Assembly (NCBI GenBank): GCA_009930125.1
Contig: RZYZ01000066.1
Location: 1-10,291, forward strand
Length of the DNA: 10,291 nucleotides
Direction: 5' to 3'
DNA from: Clostridia bacterium
Lineage (GTDB): Bacteria > Bacillota > Clostridia > Clostridiales > Clostridiaceae
Shown: piece by piece, positions 1 through 5,925 of the stretch
How positions within the stretch are numbered: the stretch's first letter is position 1
Layout of the letters: each line of letters starts with the position of its first letter
Translations under genes and position numbers: made by a program
Notes under the pieces: generated by a model
What the model was told of the DNA's origin: nothing
What the model saw: the letters and a program-made list of their open reading frames with translations, nothing else
Databases searched by the model: none

Positions 1-570
1 TTTGATCTGATCATGCCCGGTCATAAGCATATCGTATTTGCAAGTCTCAATGACTGGGCCAGAAACCATTCTGTTGTGTTCACCGCACCCAGCAAAACCT
101 TCAACCTTGCGGGGATGCATACATCCAACATTGTGATTCCCAATGGAAGACTGAAGAAAAGCTGCACACAGGAAATGAATAGAACCGCGGTGATGAACCT
201 CAACGCATTAGGCTATGAAGCCTGCAAGACGGCTTATAATGAATGCGAAGACTGGCTGGAGGAACTCATTGAAGTGATCCACGAGAATCATAAGCTGGTG
301 AAGAAGCATATGGCAGAGCATCATCCAAAAATCCATGTGTACGATCTGGAAGGCACCTATCTTCAGTGGCTTGATTTCAGGCCTCTGGGAATGGACAAGG
401 ATGAACTGGAGAAAATGCTTCATGAGGAAGCACTGGTCTTTCTTGATGAAGGCTACTTCTTCGGCAAGGAAGGAACCGGATTTGAAAGAATCAATCTTGC
501 CTGCCCAAGAGCCGTGCTGGAGGATGCATTAAACAGGATCACACAGGCGCTGAAGAAGCGAAACAAATAG
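1..570 (+). CDS. MalY/PatB-type PLP-dependent C-S lyase/aminotransferase, 3' part
   Basis: The reading frame is open from the first base, so the gene begins upstream; 189 residues are visible. The ATG at 13-15 is internal. The fragment is the C-terminal half of a fold-type I PLP enzyme of the aminotransferase class I/II group, closest to MalY/PatB cystathionine beta-lyases, which cleave C-S bonds of cystathionine or cysteine conjugates in the cytoplasm. The PLP-binding lysine is visible in APSKTFNLAG (lysine codon at 94-96), followed by the small domain and a C-terminal INLACPR segment whose arginine normally holds the substrate carboxylate. It ends in TAG. No convincing terminator follows, only a 4-bp CTGG/CCAG hairpin. 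The family is well supported. Choosing between cystathionine lyase, cysteine desulfhydrase and a plain aminotransferase is inference, because the N-terminal half is outside the window. Confidence 0.88.
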   Translation, partial: FDLIMPGHKHIVFASLNDWARNHSVVFTAPSKTFNLAGMHTSNIVIPNGRLKKSCTQEMNRTAVMNLNALGYEACKTAYNECEDWLEELIEVIHENHKLVKKHMAEHHPKIHVYDLEGTYLQWLDFRPLGMDKDELEKMLHEEALVFLDEGYFFGKEGTGFERINLACPRAVLEDALNRITQALKKRNK

Positions 571-850
571 CTGGAAGTGCCAGATGGCCTTGAAATCGAT
601 TTATAATTCGAGGGTGAAGAGGAACTGAATTTTACTGCTGAAATTGAAGGTGAAAATGGAAGATAACGGGAGGAATAGTGAGAGATACAAAGAATAGACA
701 GGGCATTTCTCTTACGCATATCATTGGAGTGAAATCCAGTGTTTTTTGATGATATTGCCTGTTCGCTTTAGTCTGACAATCTACGTATAATAGCATATGT
801 GATTGAAGTGCTTGAAACCAGTAATGAAGGCACATGGAGGACATAAAGCT
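571..850. other. Intergenic region, no confident gene
   Basis: This 280-base gap separates the lyase gene from the small membrane-protein gene. It contains stop codons in all forward frames. The one candidate is a 23-codon frame from GTG at 678 to TGA at 747-749, with a good GGGAGG sequence at 668-673; its peptide (begins MRDTKNRQG) resembles nothing I know. A TATAAT at 602-607 has no convincing -35. A second TATAAT at 786-791 is listed separately as a promoter. Bases 608-663 are purine-rich and could be decayed coding sequence, but I cannot name a source. Confidence 0.5.
762..791 (+). promoter_or_regulatory. Probable promoter of the small membrane-protein gene
   Basis: A perfect -10 hexamer TATAAT lies at 786-791. 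The best -35 candidate is TTCGCT at 762-767 with an 18-base spacer, a poor match to TTGACA. The predicted transcript start near 797-799 would give a leader of about 50 bases before the ATG at 851. The perfect -10 supports the call; the weak -35 limits confidence. Confidence 0.45.
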
Positions 851-1336
851 ATGGGTTGCATCTACAACGAAAAAGTCAAAAGAAGTGCAAAACCGCTCGT
901 CGGTTTACTGATCATATTTGGTGTTTCACTGATGATGGTATCGGTTCTCGGAACCAGAGCTGGACTCAATGAGGAAACCAAGAGCACAATGGATCTTGTG
1001 CTTGCCATGTTCTTTCTTTTAGCAGGCTATCATGTGATCGCCAAGACAAAGGAAGTCTACAGATACTCCATCATTGCGGATGACCTGATCATTCATCGTA
1101 TTTCCGGTGAGAAGAGTCATCTGGTTGAGAAAGTGAAGCTCTCTGAAATTCAGGCCCTTCATAATAAAAGGCCAGGGTGGAATCTCATGAGACTCCTCAG
1201 AAAGAATTATTCCGTGAATATGATGAAACTGGACTGCTGCTGTGAATGCAGTGTGGAAGGAAGCAGGAAAAGCTTCTACTTCAGTCCAAGCCCATCGATG
1301 CTCAATAAAATAAGTAATGCTTTAGAGGCATCATAG
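851..1336 (+). CDS. Small two-helix membrane protein of unknown function
   Basis: The product has 161 residues. The ATG at 851 is chosen because GGAGG lies at 836-840, ten bases upstream; an in-frame ATG at 803 has no such site and would add 16 residues. Two hydrophobic segments are clear: about residues 15-34 (PLVGLLIIFGVSLMMVSVLG) and 47-64. They form a hairpin with a short outer loop. The rest, about 65-161, is soluble and alternates short beta-like stretches (YRYSIIADDLIIHRI) with a final helix-like FSPSPSMLNKISNAL. This layout recalls bacterial PH-like domain membrane proteins, but that is inference from pattern only. A cysteine cluster CCCEC at residues 129-133 stands out and could bind metal. 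The gene appears to be its own transcription unit, with a promoter upstream and a terminator overlapping its stop codon. I do not recognise a named family. Confidence 0.7.
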   Translation: MGCIYNEKVKRSAKPLVGLLIIFGVSLMMVSVLGTRAGLNEETKSTMDLVLAMFFLLAGYHVIAKTKEVYRYSIIADDLIIHRISGEKSHLVEKVKLSEIQALHNKRPGWNLMRLLRKNYSVNMMKLDCCCECSVEGSRKSFYFSPSPSMLNKISNALEAS

Positions 1337-1356
1337 TTTATCTATGATGTCTTTTT
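1326..1356 (+). terminator. Intrinsic terminator overlapping the stop codon
   Basis: The left arm AGGCATCATAG (1326-1336) pairs with CTATGATGTCT (1342-1352), with one G-U pair, across a five-base loop TTTAT. A run of T follows through 1356. The last three bases of the left arm are the TAG stop of the membrane-protein gene, so a ribosome at the stop would cover the hairpin. The terminator separates that gene from tmk. Confidence 0.8.
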
Positions 1357-1386
1357 CATATTAGTGTATTCAAGCGGTAAATACTG

Positions 1387-1392
1387 TATAAT
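1387..1392 (+). promoter_or_regulatory. -10 element of the tmk promoter
   Basis: A perfect TATAAT lies 36 bases before the tmk start and just after the preceding terminator. No good -35 is visible at 16-18 bases. The position, immediately after a terminator and before an operon-like cluster, supports promoter function. Confidence 0.5.
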
Positions 1393-1428
1393 ATAGAATG
1401 GATTATATGAATGATGAGGGAGTAACAG

Positions 1429-2103
1429 ATGAAAGGTAAACTGATTGTAATAGAAGGAGTCGATGGTTCAGGAAAACAGACGCAGTCTGAAAAGCTCTAT
1501 CGTACGCTTCTCAATAAAGGTCTGAAGGTGCTTAAGATTGAATTTCCGGATTATAAATCTGAAAGTTCATCTCTTGTAAAGATGTATCTGAGAGGGGATT
1601 TCGGCAAGAATCCCGATGATGTGTCGGCTTATGTGGCGTCCAGCTTCTTCGCGGTGGACCGCTATGCATCCTATACGACCAAGTGGAAGAGCTTCTATGA
1701 ATCCGGCGGGGTGGTCATAGCGGACCGGTATACCACAGCGAACATGGTTCATCAGGCCTCAAAAATAACAGATGAGAAGGAGCGAGATGCGTTCCTGGAA
1801 TGGCTTGCCCATCTGGAATTTGAGATGTACGGCATTCCCAGACCAGACCTGGTCTTCTTTCTCGATGTGCCTCCGGAGGTATCGATGGAAATCACAAAAG
1901 AGAGAAAGAACAAGATTACAGGGGCATCGGAAAAGGATATCCACGAAGGGGATCAGCACCATCTGGACACTTCATATGAGAATGCGCACTATGTGGCAGA
2001 CAAGTACGGATGGACGAAAATCAGCTGTGTGGCTGACGGGCAGATGCGCTCCAAAGAGGATATTTTCAGTGACATCTATCTTGAAACTGTCGACAGACTG
2101 TAA
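1429..2103 (+). CDS. tmk: Thymidylate kinase (dTMP kinase)
   Basis: Phosphorylates dTMP to dTDP with ATP, an essential cytoplasmic step in making dTTP for replication. The 224-residue length is normal for the clostridial type. The P-loop is at residues 10-16 (GVDGSGK), the nucleotide-monophosphate contact DRY at 77-79, a second DRYTTAN motif from 99, and a flexible basic LID around 156-172 (TKERKNK, then SEKDIHE). The P-loop continues GKQTQ rather than the commoner GKSTQ or GKTTQ; I recall this variant from clostridial Tmk. The ATG at 1429 has GAGGGAG seven bases upstream. The gene heads a cluster with darA, holB and ricT, as in many Bacillota. The stop is TAA, and 62 bases follow before darA. 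Confidence 0.93.
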   Translation: MKGKLIVIEGVDGSGKQTQSEKLYRTLLNKGLKVLKIEFPDYKSESSSLVKMYLRGDFGKNPDDVSAYVASSFFAVDRYASYTTKWKSFYESGGVVIADRYTTANMVHQASKITDEKERDAFLEWLAHLEFEMYGIPRPDLVFFLDVPPEVSMEITKERKNKITGASEKDIHEGDQHHLDTSYENAHYVADKYGWTKISCVADGQMRSKEDIFSDIYLETVDRL

Positions 2104-2109
2104 GGTTCG

Positions 2110-2138
2110 TTTCAATTTTAACTGAAATATAGTATAAT
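2110..2138 (+). promoter_or_regulatory. Probable internal promoter before darA
   Basis: A perfect TATAAT lies at 2133-2138 in the tmk-darA gap. The best -35 is TTTCAA at 2110-2115 (17-base spacer), a weak match. It would give darA, holB and ricT a transcript of their own beside read-through from tmk, since no terminator is visible after tmk. Confidence 0.5.
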
Positions 2139-2165
2139 AAAAGGTAACAATTGGAGGTGCTTAAT

Positions 2166-2495
2166 ATGAAACTGATAATCGCAATTGTCAATGATGAAGA
2201 TGCCATCGACGTGATTGATCTATTGAACGAAAAAGGATACAGAGTAACAAAGCTTGCGACCACAGGGGGATTCCTGAAGTCCGGCAATACGACGCTAATG
2301 ATCGGTATTGAAGCGGATAAGGTGGATACGGTTCTGGGAATCATCGAAGAAACATGCAAGACAAGACATCAGGTGGTTACGAATCCTTCACCTCTATCAA
2401 CGACCACAGGTGTATATGTACCCTATCCGGTAGACATCGAGGTGGGTGGGGCAACCATCTTTGTACTTGATGTGGATAATTTCATTAAGATTTAG
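2166..2495 (+). CDS. darA: Cyclic-di-AMP receptor DarA (YaaQ/PstA, PII-like)
   Basis: A PII-like trimeric signal protein that binds the second messenger cyclic di-AMP in the cytoplasm; its downstream partner is not firmly known. The 109-residue length matches the B. subtilis protein. Family marks include the start MKLIIAIV, the segment KLATTGGFLKSGNTT that forms the nucleotide-binding loop region, and GGATIFVLDVDNF near the end. The ATG at 2166 is chosen because GGAGGTG (2152-2158) sits seven bases upstream; the in-frame TTG at 2151 overlaps that site and adds unconserved residues. The neighbours tmk and holB match the conserved gene order. Its presence implies that the organism makes cyclic di-AMP; the usual disA synthase gene lies just after radA in many relatives, which would be past this window. 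Confidence 0.93.
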   Translation: MKLIIAIVNDEDAIDVIDLLNEKGYRVTKLATTGGFLKSGNTTLMIGIEADKVDTVLGIIEETCKTRHQVVTNPSPLSTTTGVYVPYPVDIEVGGATIFVLDVDNFIKI

Positions 2496-2513
2496 CTTGG
2501 GAGGGTATTTGTT

Positions 2514-3545
2514 TTGATCGGATTTTTCAAACTTAGAGAGAGGTTTCTGAAAGCCATAAAAAACGATACCCTTTCTCATGCCCATATAATCATAGGGCCC
2601 GATGGAATCGGGAAATCCCTTCTTGTGGAAACCATATCCAGAGAGATTCTGGGTTTTGGTGACAGAGATTCTGTCGATATCATCAGAGTGAGGCCAGAGA
2701 AGACCATCATCACGGTGAATCAGGTGAGAGAAGTGGTCATCGAAGCTTCCCTTAGACCCTATGAAGGATACAGGAAAGTGATCATATTCTATGAGGCCAA
2801 CAAGATCGGTCAGGAAGCGCAGAATGCGCTTCTGAAGACCATAGAAGAACCTATGGAGGGAATCTATTTCTTCCTGCTGGCAGAGAACGAAATGTTCATG
2901 GCGGATACGATCAAATCCAGATGCCATATGCATAAGCTTCTTCCCATGGATGAAATGGAAATGGAAGCCTTTGTGGACCAGTTTGTGCCCTTCCATAATG
3001 AGAAGGAAGTAAAACGGGTGGAACAGGAGAAACTTGCCAGTGAGTTCAGCGGTAAAAAGACAAAGGTTGCACCGGCTCATGAAATATCTCTCTCGGAAGA
3101 GGAGAAGAGAAAAGTGATTTCAGCTTCCAGGGGGATCCCTGGGAAGGCAGAAAGAATCATATTGTGTGGATTAAAGGATGAAAGCATTGAAGTGTCTTTT
3201 GAGCTGCTCACAAAGCTTGCTGAAGTGAAAAGAAGCAGGAAGAGAGTCTACCATCCCGTACTGGAGCTGGGTGAGAAAATCAGCCAGATGGAACTGGAAC
3301 TCTTCTTTGATGATTTTACCTATGCGGTGAATACCGTATTAAAGAAGAAATCCCTGGATGAAGACTCGATTCTTCTGGATGAGATCAAAGCCCAGACGGA
3401 ATTTCTGTCAAGAGAGCTCACATTCAACACACTAGAGAAGTACCTGGAGATTTTCTTCGAGATGAGAAAGTATATCGCACTCGGGATCAATATCAACAAA
3501 GATACGATCGTCAGCAGCTTATTGCTAAGATTGATGGAGGTTTAA
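2514..3545 (+). CDS. holB: DNA polymerase III delta-prime subunit
   Basis: A clamp-loader subunit that helps place the sliding clamp on DNA during replication. The product has 343 residues. The AAA+ fold shows a Walker A-like GPDGIGKS (28-35), the family signature NALLKTIEEP (104-113) and the SRC motif (135-137), whose arginine acts on ATP in the neighbouring subunit. The Walker B position is degenerate (IIFYEAN, about 90-96), as is common in delta-prime. The cysteine-rich zinc module usually found between Walker A and the middle of the domain is absent; residues 43-60 contain no cysteine. The start is TTG at 2514, with GGGAGGG (2499-2505) eight bases upstream. It follows darA by 18 bases and precedes ricT by 5, so co-transcription and translational coupling are likely. 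A charged lysine/glutamate-rich stretch, about 150-182, separates the AAA+ core from the C-terminal helical domain. Confidence 0.9.
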   Translation: MIGFFKLRERFLKAIKNDTLSHAHIIIGPDGIGKSLLVETISREILGFGDRDSVDIIRVRPEKTIITVNQVREVVIEASLRPYEGYRKVIIFYEANKIGQEAQNALLKTIEEPMEGIYFFLLAENEMFMADTIKSRCHMHKLLPMDEMEMEAFVDQFVPFHNEKEVKRVEQEKLASEFSGKKTKVAPAHEISLSEEEKRKVISASRGIPGKAERIILCGLKDESIEVSFELLTKLAEVKRSRKRVYHPVLELGEKISQMELELFFDDFTYAVNTVLKKKSLDEDSILLDEIKAQTEFLSRELTFNTLEKYLEIFFEMRKYIALGININKDTIVSSLLLRLMEV

Positions 3546-3550
3546 TATAA

Positions 3551-4471
3551 ATGGTAAAAGTCATAGGTGTACGGTTCAAGAAAGCGGGGAAGATCTACTA
3601 CTTCGATCCTCTTGAATACACCATCGAAAAGGATTCTGCAGTCATCGTGGAGACCGCACGAGGAGTTGAGTTCGGTCAGTGTGTCGTAGGCATCAGAGAA
3701 ATCAGTGAAAAGGAAGTTTTTTCACCTCTTAAGCCTGTGATTCGTGTGGCGAGCCCTGAAGACATACAGAAACATCTGGGAAACAGAGATAAAGAAAAAG
3801 AGGCATTCGCCATATGCGAGAAGAAGATTCTTGATCATAAGCTCGACATGAAGCTGGTGGATGTGGAATATACATTTGACAACAGCAAAGTGATTTTCTA
3901 CTTCACAGCGGACGGCAGAATCGACTTCAGAGAACTGGTCAAGGATCTGGCTACGATTTTCAGAACAAGAATCGAACTGAGACAGATCGGTGTCAGAGAT
4001 GAGGCGAAGATGCTCGGCGGAATCGGAATATGCGGGAGAAGCCTGTGCTGCTCCACCTGGCTGGGAGATTTCAACTCCGTATCCATTAAGATGGCCAAGG
4101 AGCAGAATCTGTCCCTGAATCCATCCAAGATTTCTGGAATCTGCGGAAGGCTCATGTGCTGCCTGAACTATGAACAGGAAGCCTATGAGGAAATCAGGCA
4201 GAGAATGCCCAAATCCGGATCTTATGTGAAGACGGATATGGGAAAAGGATATGTGGTATCCAACAACCTGATCAAAGAAACCGTCAATGTGAAAATCAAT
4301 CTTCCTGATGAGGAAATCATTGAAACATTCAGCATAAAGGATGTGACCATTCTGAAAGGGGAGTATGAAAATCCTCCAGCAGAACCTCAGATTGAAGAGA
4401 GTATGCCCAGAACGGCCAATGATAAGATTCCAAAGGAAAAGATCAGAAAGAAGACAAATAGAGACAACTGA
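3551..4471 (+). CDS. ricT: PSP1-domain protein RicT (YaaT)
   Basis: A PSP1 superfamily protein of 306 residues. In B. subtilis, RicT works with RicA and RicF as an iron-sulfur complex that supports RNase Y mRNA processing and affects sporulation, biofilm and competence. Two matching cysteine motifs are visible, GICGRSLCC (cysteines 161, 166, 167) and GICGRLMCC (198, 203, 204), and are the expected cluster ligands. The PSP1 core spans about residues 1-215. The last 40 or so residues (PPAEPQIEES to the end) are a charged, low-complexity tail ending KKTNRDN. The ATG at 3551 follows GGAGG at 3536-3540, which lies within the last codons of holB; the two genes are 5 bases apart. This is normally the last gene of the tmk-holB group, and a terminator follows at 4511. 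Confidence 0.92.
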   Translation: MVKVIGVRFKKAGKIYYFDPLEYTIEKDSAVIVETARGVEFGQCVVGIREISEKEVFSPLKPVIRVASPEDIQKHLGNRDKEKEAFAICEKKILDHKLDMKLVDVEYTFDNSKVIFYFTADGRIDFRELVKDLATIFRTRIELRQIGVRDEAKMLGGIGICGRSLCCSTWLGDFNSVSIKMAKEQNLSLNPSKISGICGRLMCCLNYEQEAYEEIRQRMPKSGSYVKTDMGKGYVVSNNLIKETVNVKINLPDEEIIETFSIKDVTILKGEYENPPAEPQIEESMPRTANDKIPKEKIRKKTNRDN

Positions 4472-4510
4472 TCATGGGTTTCATCTGAAAGAATAATAAT
4501 GAATAACAGA

Positions 4511-4548
4511 AAGAGCGGCTGCAATGATGAAGCATTGCAGCCACTCTT
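4511..4548. terminator. Bidirectional terminator between ricT and the sortase gene
   Basis: The arms AAGAGCGGCTGCAATG (4511-4526) and CATTGCAGCCACTCTT (4533-4548) surround a six-base loop. On the plus strand there is one C-A mismatch and the run CTCTTTTC follows. On the minus strand the same position becomes a G-U pair, giving a continuous 16-bp stem followed by CTCTTTCTG. It ends both convergent transcripts. Confidence 0.85.
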
Positions 4549-4573
4549 TTCAATATTGTATGTGAGACTCCAT

Positions 4574-5248
4574 CTAGCTGATCTTCTCAGCGCGTATGAT
4601 CAGATTCAGATTGCTGTTGATGCAGGTCTGCAGTGTGATCACCTCGCCACCTCTAGTGGAGGTGAGGTAATTGTAATAGTTCTCGCCATCACTGGGATTC
4701 ACGCCGTAATCGTCCACTTTGAAGATCCGAGTGATTTTATAGGTGGTAGGGGTACCCTTTGCATCGGTCACAATGATCTTGTTCCCGGTGGATACGTTGA
4801 ACATCACGGAGAAGACTCCGGGGTTATGTCCGATGAAGTGGGTGTTCTTTCCGTCTGTGCCTGAATAGGTGGCTGCGCCGCCCCAGGTGGAGATCACACT
4901 GGAATTGCTGTCGGCACTTGGTGTCGTATCTATTATTGAAGTGGAGTCAGAAGCCAGGATAGTCGACTCATCTACTGCGGATTTTATCGGAAAATTTTCT
5001 TTGATTTTCTCGGTCTGATCAGCAGTTTTCTTGTGTTCAGACTGAGATGAAAGCAATTTCTCTTTGCGTGCATCCATATCCTCGAGAACGGTTTTCTTCT
5101 GGGTGTCGGCGGCAAAGCTTGATACCGTCGTTTCGTTCTGTCTGGAATCGCTCTGTGCAATCATCGCGGCCTCAATCATTTTCGGTGCCATGATTCCCAC
5201 GCCAAATAGCAGTAACAGCATAGTTGTAAAACGTAATAATGATTTCAA
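4574..5248 (-). CDS. Sortase family transpeptidase
   Basis: A membrane-anchored cysteine transpeptidase that would join surface proteins to the cell wall or to each other. The product has 224 residues. An N-terminal hydrophobic segment (about 9-22, LLLLFGVGIM) serves as signal anchor. A charged, Ser/Thr-rich linker follows to about residue 118. The catalytic domain holds the expected triad: His141 in FIGHNPG, Cys209 in TLQTC and Arg219 in LIIRAE. The start is TTG (complement of 5246-5248), supported by GGAGG seven bases upstream on the minus strand. It ends in TAG. The gene stands alone between two plus-strand clusters, has its own promoter, and has no LPXTG-type substrate or pilin beside it, so its targets must lie elsewhere. 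Class assignment (A, D, E or F) is not safe by eye, although the length and lone genomic position fit class D or E better than a pilin sortase. Confidence 0.85.
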   Translation of the reverse strand: MKSLLRFTTMLLLLFGVGIMAPKMIEAAMIAQSDSRQNETTVSSFAADTQKKTVLEDMDARKEKLLSSQSEHKKTADQTEKIKENFPIKSAVDESTILASDSTSIIDTTPSADSNSSVISTWGGAATYSGTDGKNTHFIGHNPGVFSVMFNVSTGNKIIVTDAKGTPTTYKITRIFKVDDYGVNPSDGENYYNYLTSTRGGEVITLQTCINSNLNLIIRAEKIS

Positions 5249-5275
5249 TTGCGTACCTCCTCTTTGTCAGGGGTT

Positions 5276-5304
5276 AGAATAATACACCTGAGACTAAAGG
5301 TCAA
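5276..5304 (-). promoter_or_regulatory. Sortase gene promoter
   Basis: On the minus strand, TTGACC (complement of 5299-5304) is a five-of-six -35 match and TATTCT (complement of 5276-5281) a four-of-six -10, with a 17-base spacer. The predicted start near 5269 would leave a leader of about 20 bases containing the GGAGG site. A dyad at 5296-5317 overlaps the -35. Confidence 0.6.
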
Positions 5305-5317
5305 TGGCCTGACTTTT
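5296..5317. repeat. Inverted repeat over the sortase -35 element
   Basis: AAAGGTCA (5296-5303) and TGACTTTT (5310-5317) are near-perfect inverted arms with one mismatch, separated by six bases. The left arm contains the complement of the -35 hexamer, so a protein bound here would block polymerase. Operator function is inference. Confidence 0.4.
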
Positions 5318-5467
5318 CAGCGGTGGAATTGTCTTATTCCATAAATAAAGTGAGGACTAAAAATGAAACCCATACAATCTCCATGGGAAATTTCAACTTT
5401 TTAAGGAATGTTAATATTTTGATGTTAGAATCAGAATTAACAGAACTGGAAAGACAGTTCGTGAAAG

Positions 5468-5518
5468 ACACTATCAATTCATTATTGTATTTGATATAAT
5501 TTAATTGTGTGATAGTGT
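5468..5518 (+). promoter_or_regulatory. mcsA-mcsB-clpC promoter flanked by 9-bp inverted arms
   Basis: An extended -10, TGATATAAT, lies at 5492-5500 (hexamer 5495-5500). The -35 is poor; the best is CTATCA at 5471-5476 with an 18-base spacer. The perfect arms ACACTATCA (5468-5476) and TGATAGTGT (5510-5518) flank the -10, with centres 42 bases apart, close to four helical turns. One arm covers the -35 and the other lies just past the predicted start. This looks like an operator pair or a looping site. It matches neither the CtsR heptad repeat nor the HrcA CIRCE element. Confidence 0.55.
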
Positions 5519-5547
5519 ATTAAAATAAAGGAATCGAGGTGAGGATC

Positions 5548-5925
5548 ATGTCCATGGACAGTTTTTTCGGATCATTGTTCGACATGGTGGAAAACAGCAA
5601 TAAAGAGATTGACCGATGCCCGAAGTGCAAGATCTCCTTTGGCGATTTTCAGAGAAGTGGACTGCTCGGATGCAGCTACTGCTATGAGCATTTTTCGAAA
5701 TCATTGAATCCGACCATTAAAAGAGTGCAGGGTGGACTGACCCATACAGGGAAGATTCCTAAAAGCGCATCTCAGGAAGTGGTCAGCAAAAGAAAAATCG
5801 ATGAATTGAAACTGAGACTGAAAGATCTCATCACGGAAGAGAAGTTTGAAGAAGCCGCAGTGGTAAGAGATGAAATTCAGGACCTCAGAAAGAGTCTGGA
5901 AGAGGGTGAGTCTGATGCTGAATAA
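5548..5925 (+). CDS. mcsA: McsA, zinc-binding activator of McsB (short form)
   Basis: Partner and activator of the protein-arginine kinase McsB in stress protein quality control. The product has 125 residues. One zinc site is visible: CPKC (24-27) and CSYC (42-45). A UVR domain follows at about 84-119, with FEEAAVVRDEI as its core. B. subtilis McsA is about 185 residues and has an additional CxxC pair upstream; that first zinc finger is missing here, and the sequence upstream does not encode it. The ATG at 5548 is chosen because GAGGTGA (5536-5542) ends five bases before it; GTG at 5539 lies within that site, and ATG 5554 remains possible. The stop overlaps the mcsB start by 11 bases, indicating translational coupling. 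Confidence 0.9.
   Translation: MSMDSFFGSLFDMVENSNKEIDRCPKCKISFGDFQRSGLLGCSYCYEHFSKSLNPTIKRVQGGLTHTGKIPKSASQEVVSKRKIDELKLRLKDLITEEKFEEAAVVRDEIQDLRKSLEEGESDAE

Larger units (their letters stand above)
5249..5547. other. Divergent control region between the sortase gene and mcsA
   Basis: About 300 bases with no recognised gene. It holds the sortase promoter at the left, the mcsA promoter at the right, and several inverted repeats: AAAGGTCA/TGACTTTT (5296-5317, one mismatch), TGGAAT/ATTCCA (5324-5341), TGTTA/TAACA (5423-5442), GAACTG/CAGTTC (5443-5460) and ACACTATCA/TGATAGTGT (5468-5518). Three of them have exactly six bases between the arms. A 13-codon frame (5363-5404, MKPIQSPWEISTF) follows GAGG at 5352-5355, but it has no clear promoter and I do not call it a gene. 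No ctsR gene or remnant is present here. Confidence 0.6.

Noticed and set aside
13..570. ATG at 13 as the start of the lyase gene
   Set aside because: The frame is open to base 1 with family-like residues before the ATG, there is no ribosome binding site, and the fragment is only the C-terminal half of the enzyme.
2397..3080. 227-codon minus-strand frame opposite holB
   Set aside because: It lies over holB and the end of darA, whose motifs are unmistakable; its product has no recognisable features.
4499..4864. 121-codon plus-strand frame antisense to the sortase gene
   Set aside because: It starts within the terminator hairpin region, lacks a ribosome binding site and overlaps a clear sortase catalytic domain on the other strand.
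5299..5317. CtsR operator at AAGGTCAATGG
   Set aside because: CtsR binds direct heptad repeats of GGTCAAA type; here the second copy is inverted and sits at the sortase promoter, not at mcsA.
5363..5404. 13-codon leader peptide MKPIQSPWEISTF
   Set aside because: It has a plausible GAGG site but no identifiable promoter, no attenuator-like structure after it and no run of regulatory codons.
5249..5547. HrcA CIRCE element in the mcsA upstream region
   Set aside because: No TTAGCACTC-N9-GAGTGCTAA match is present.
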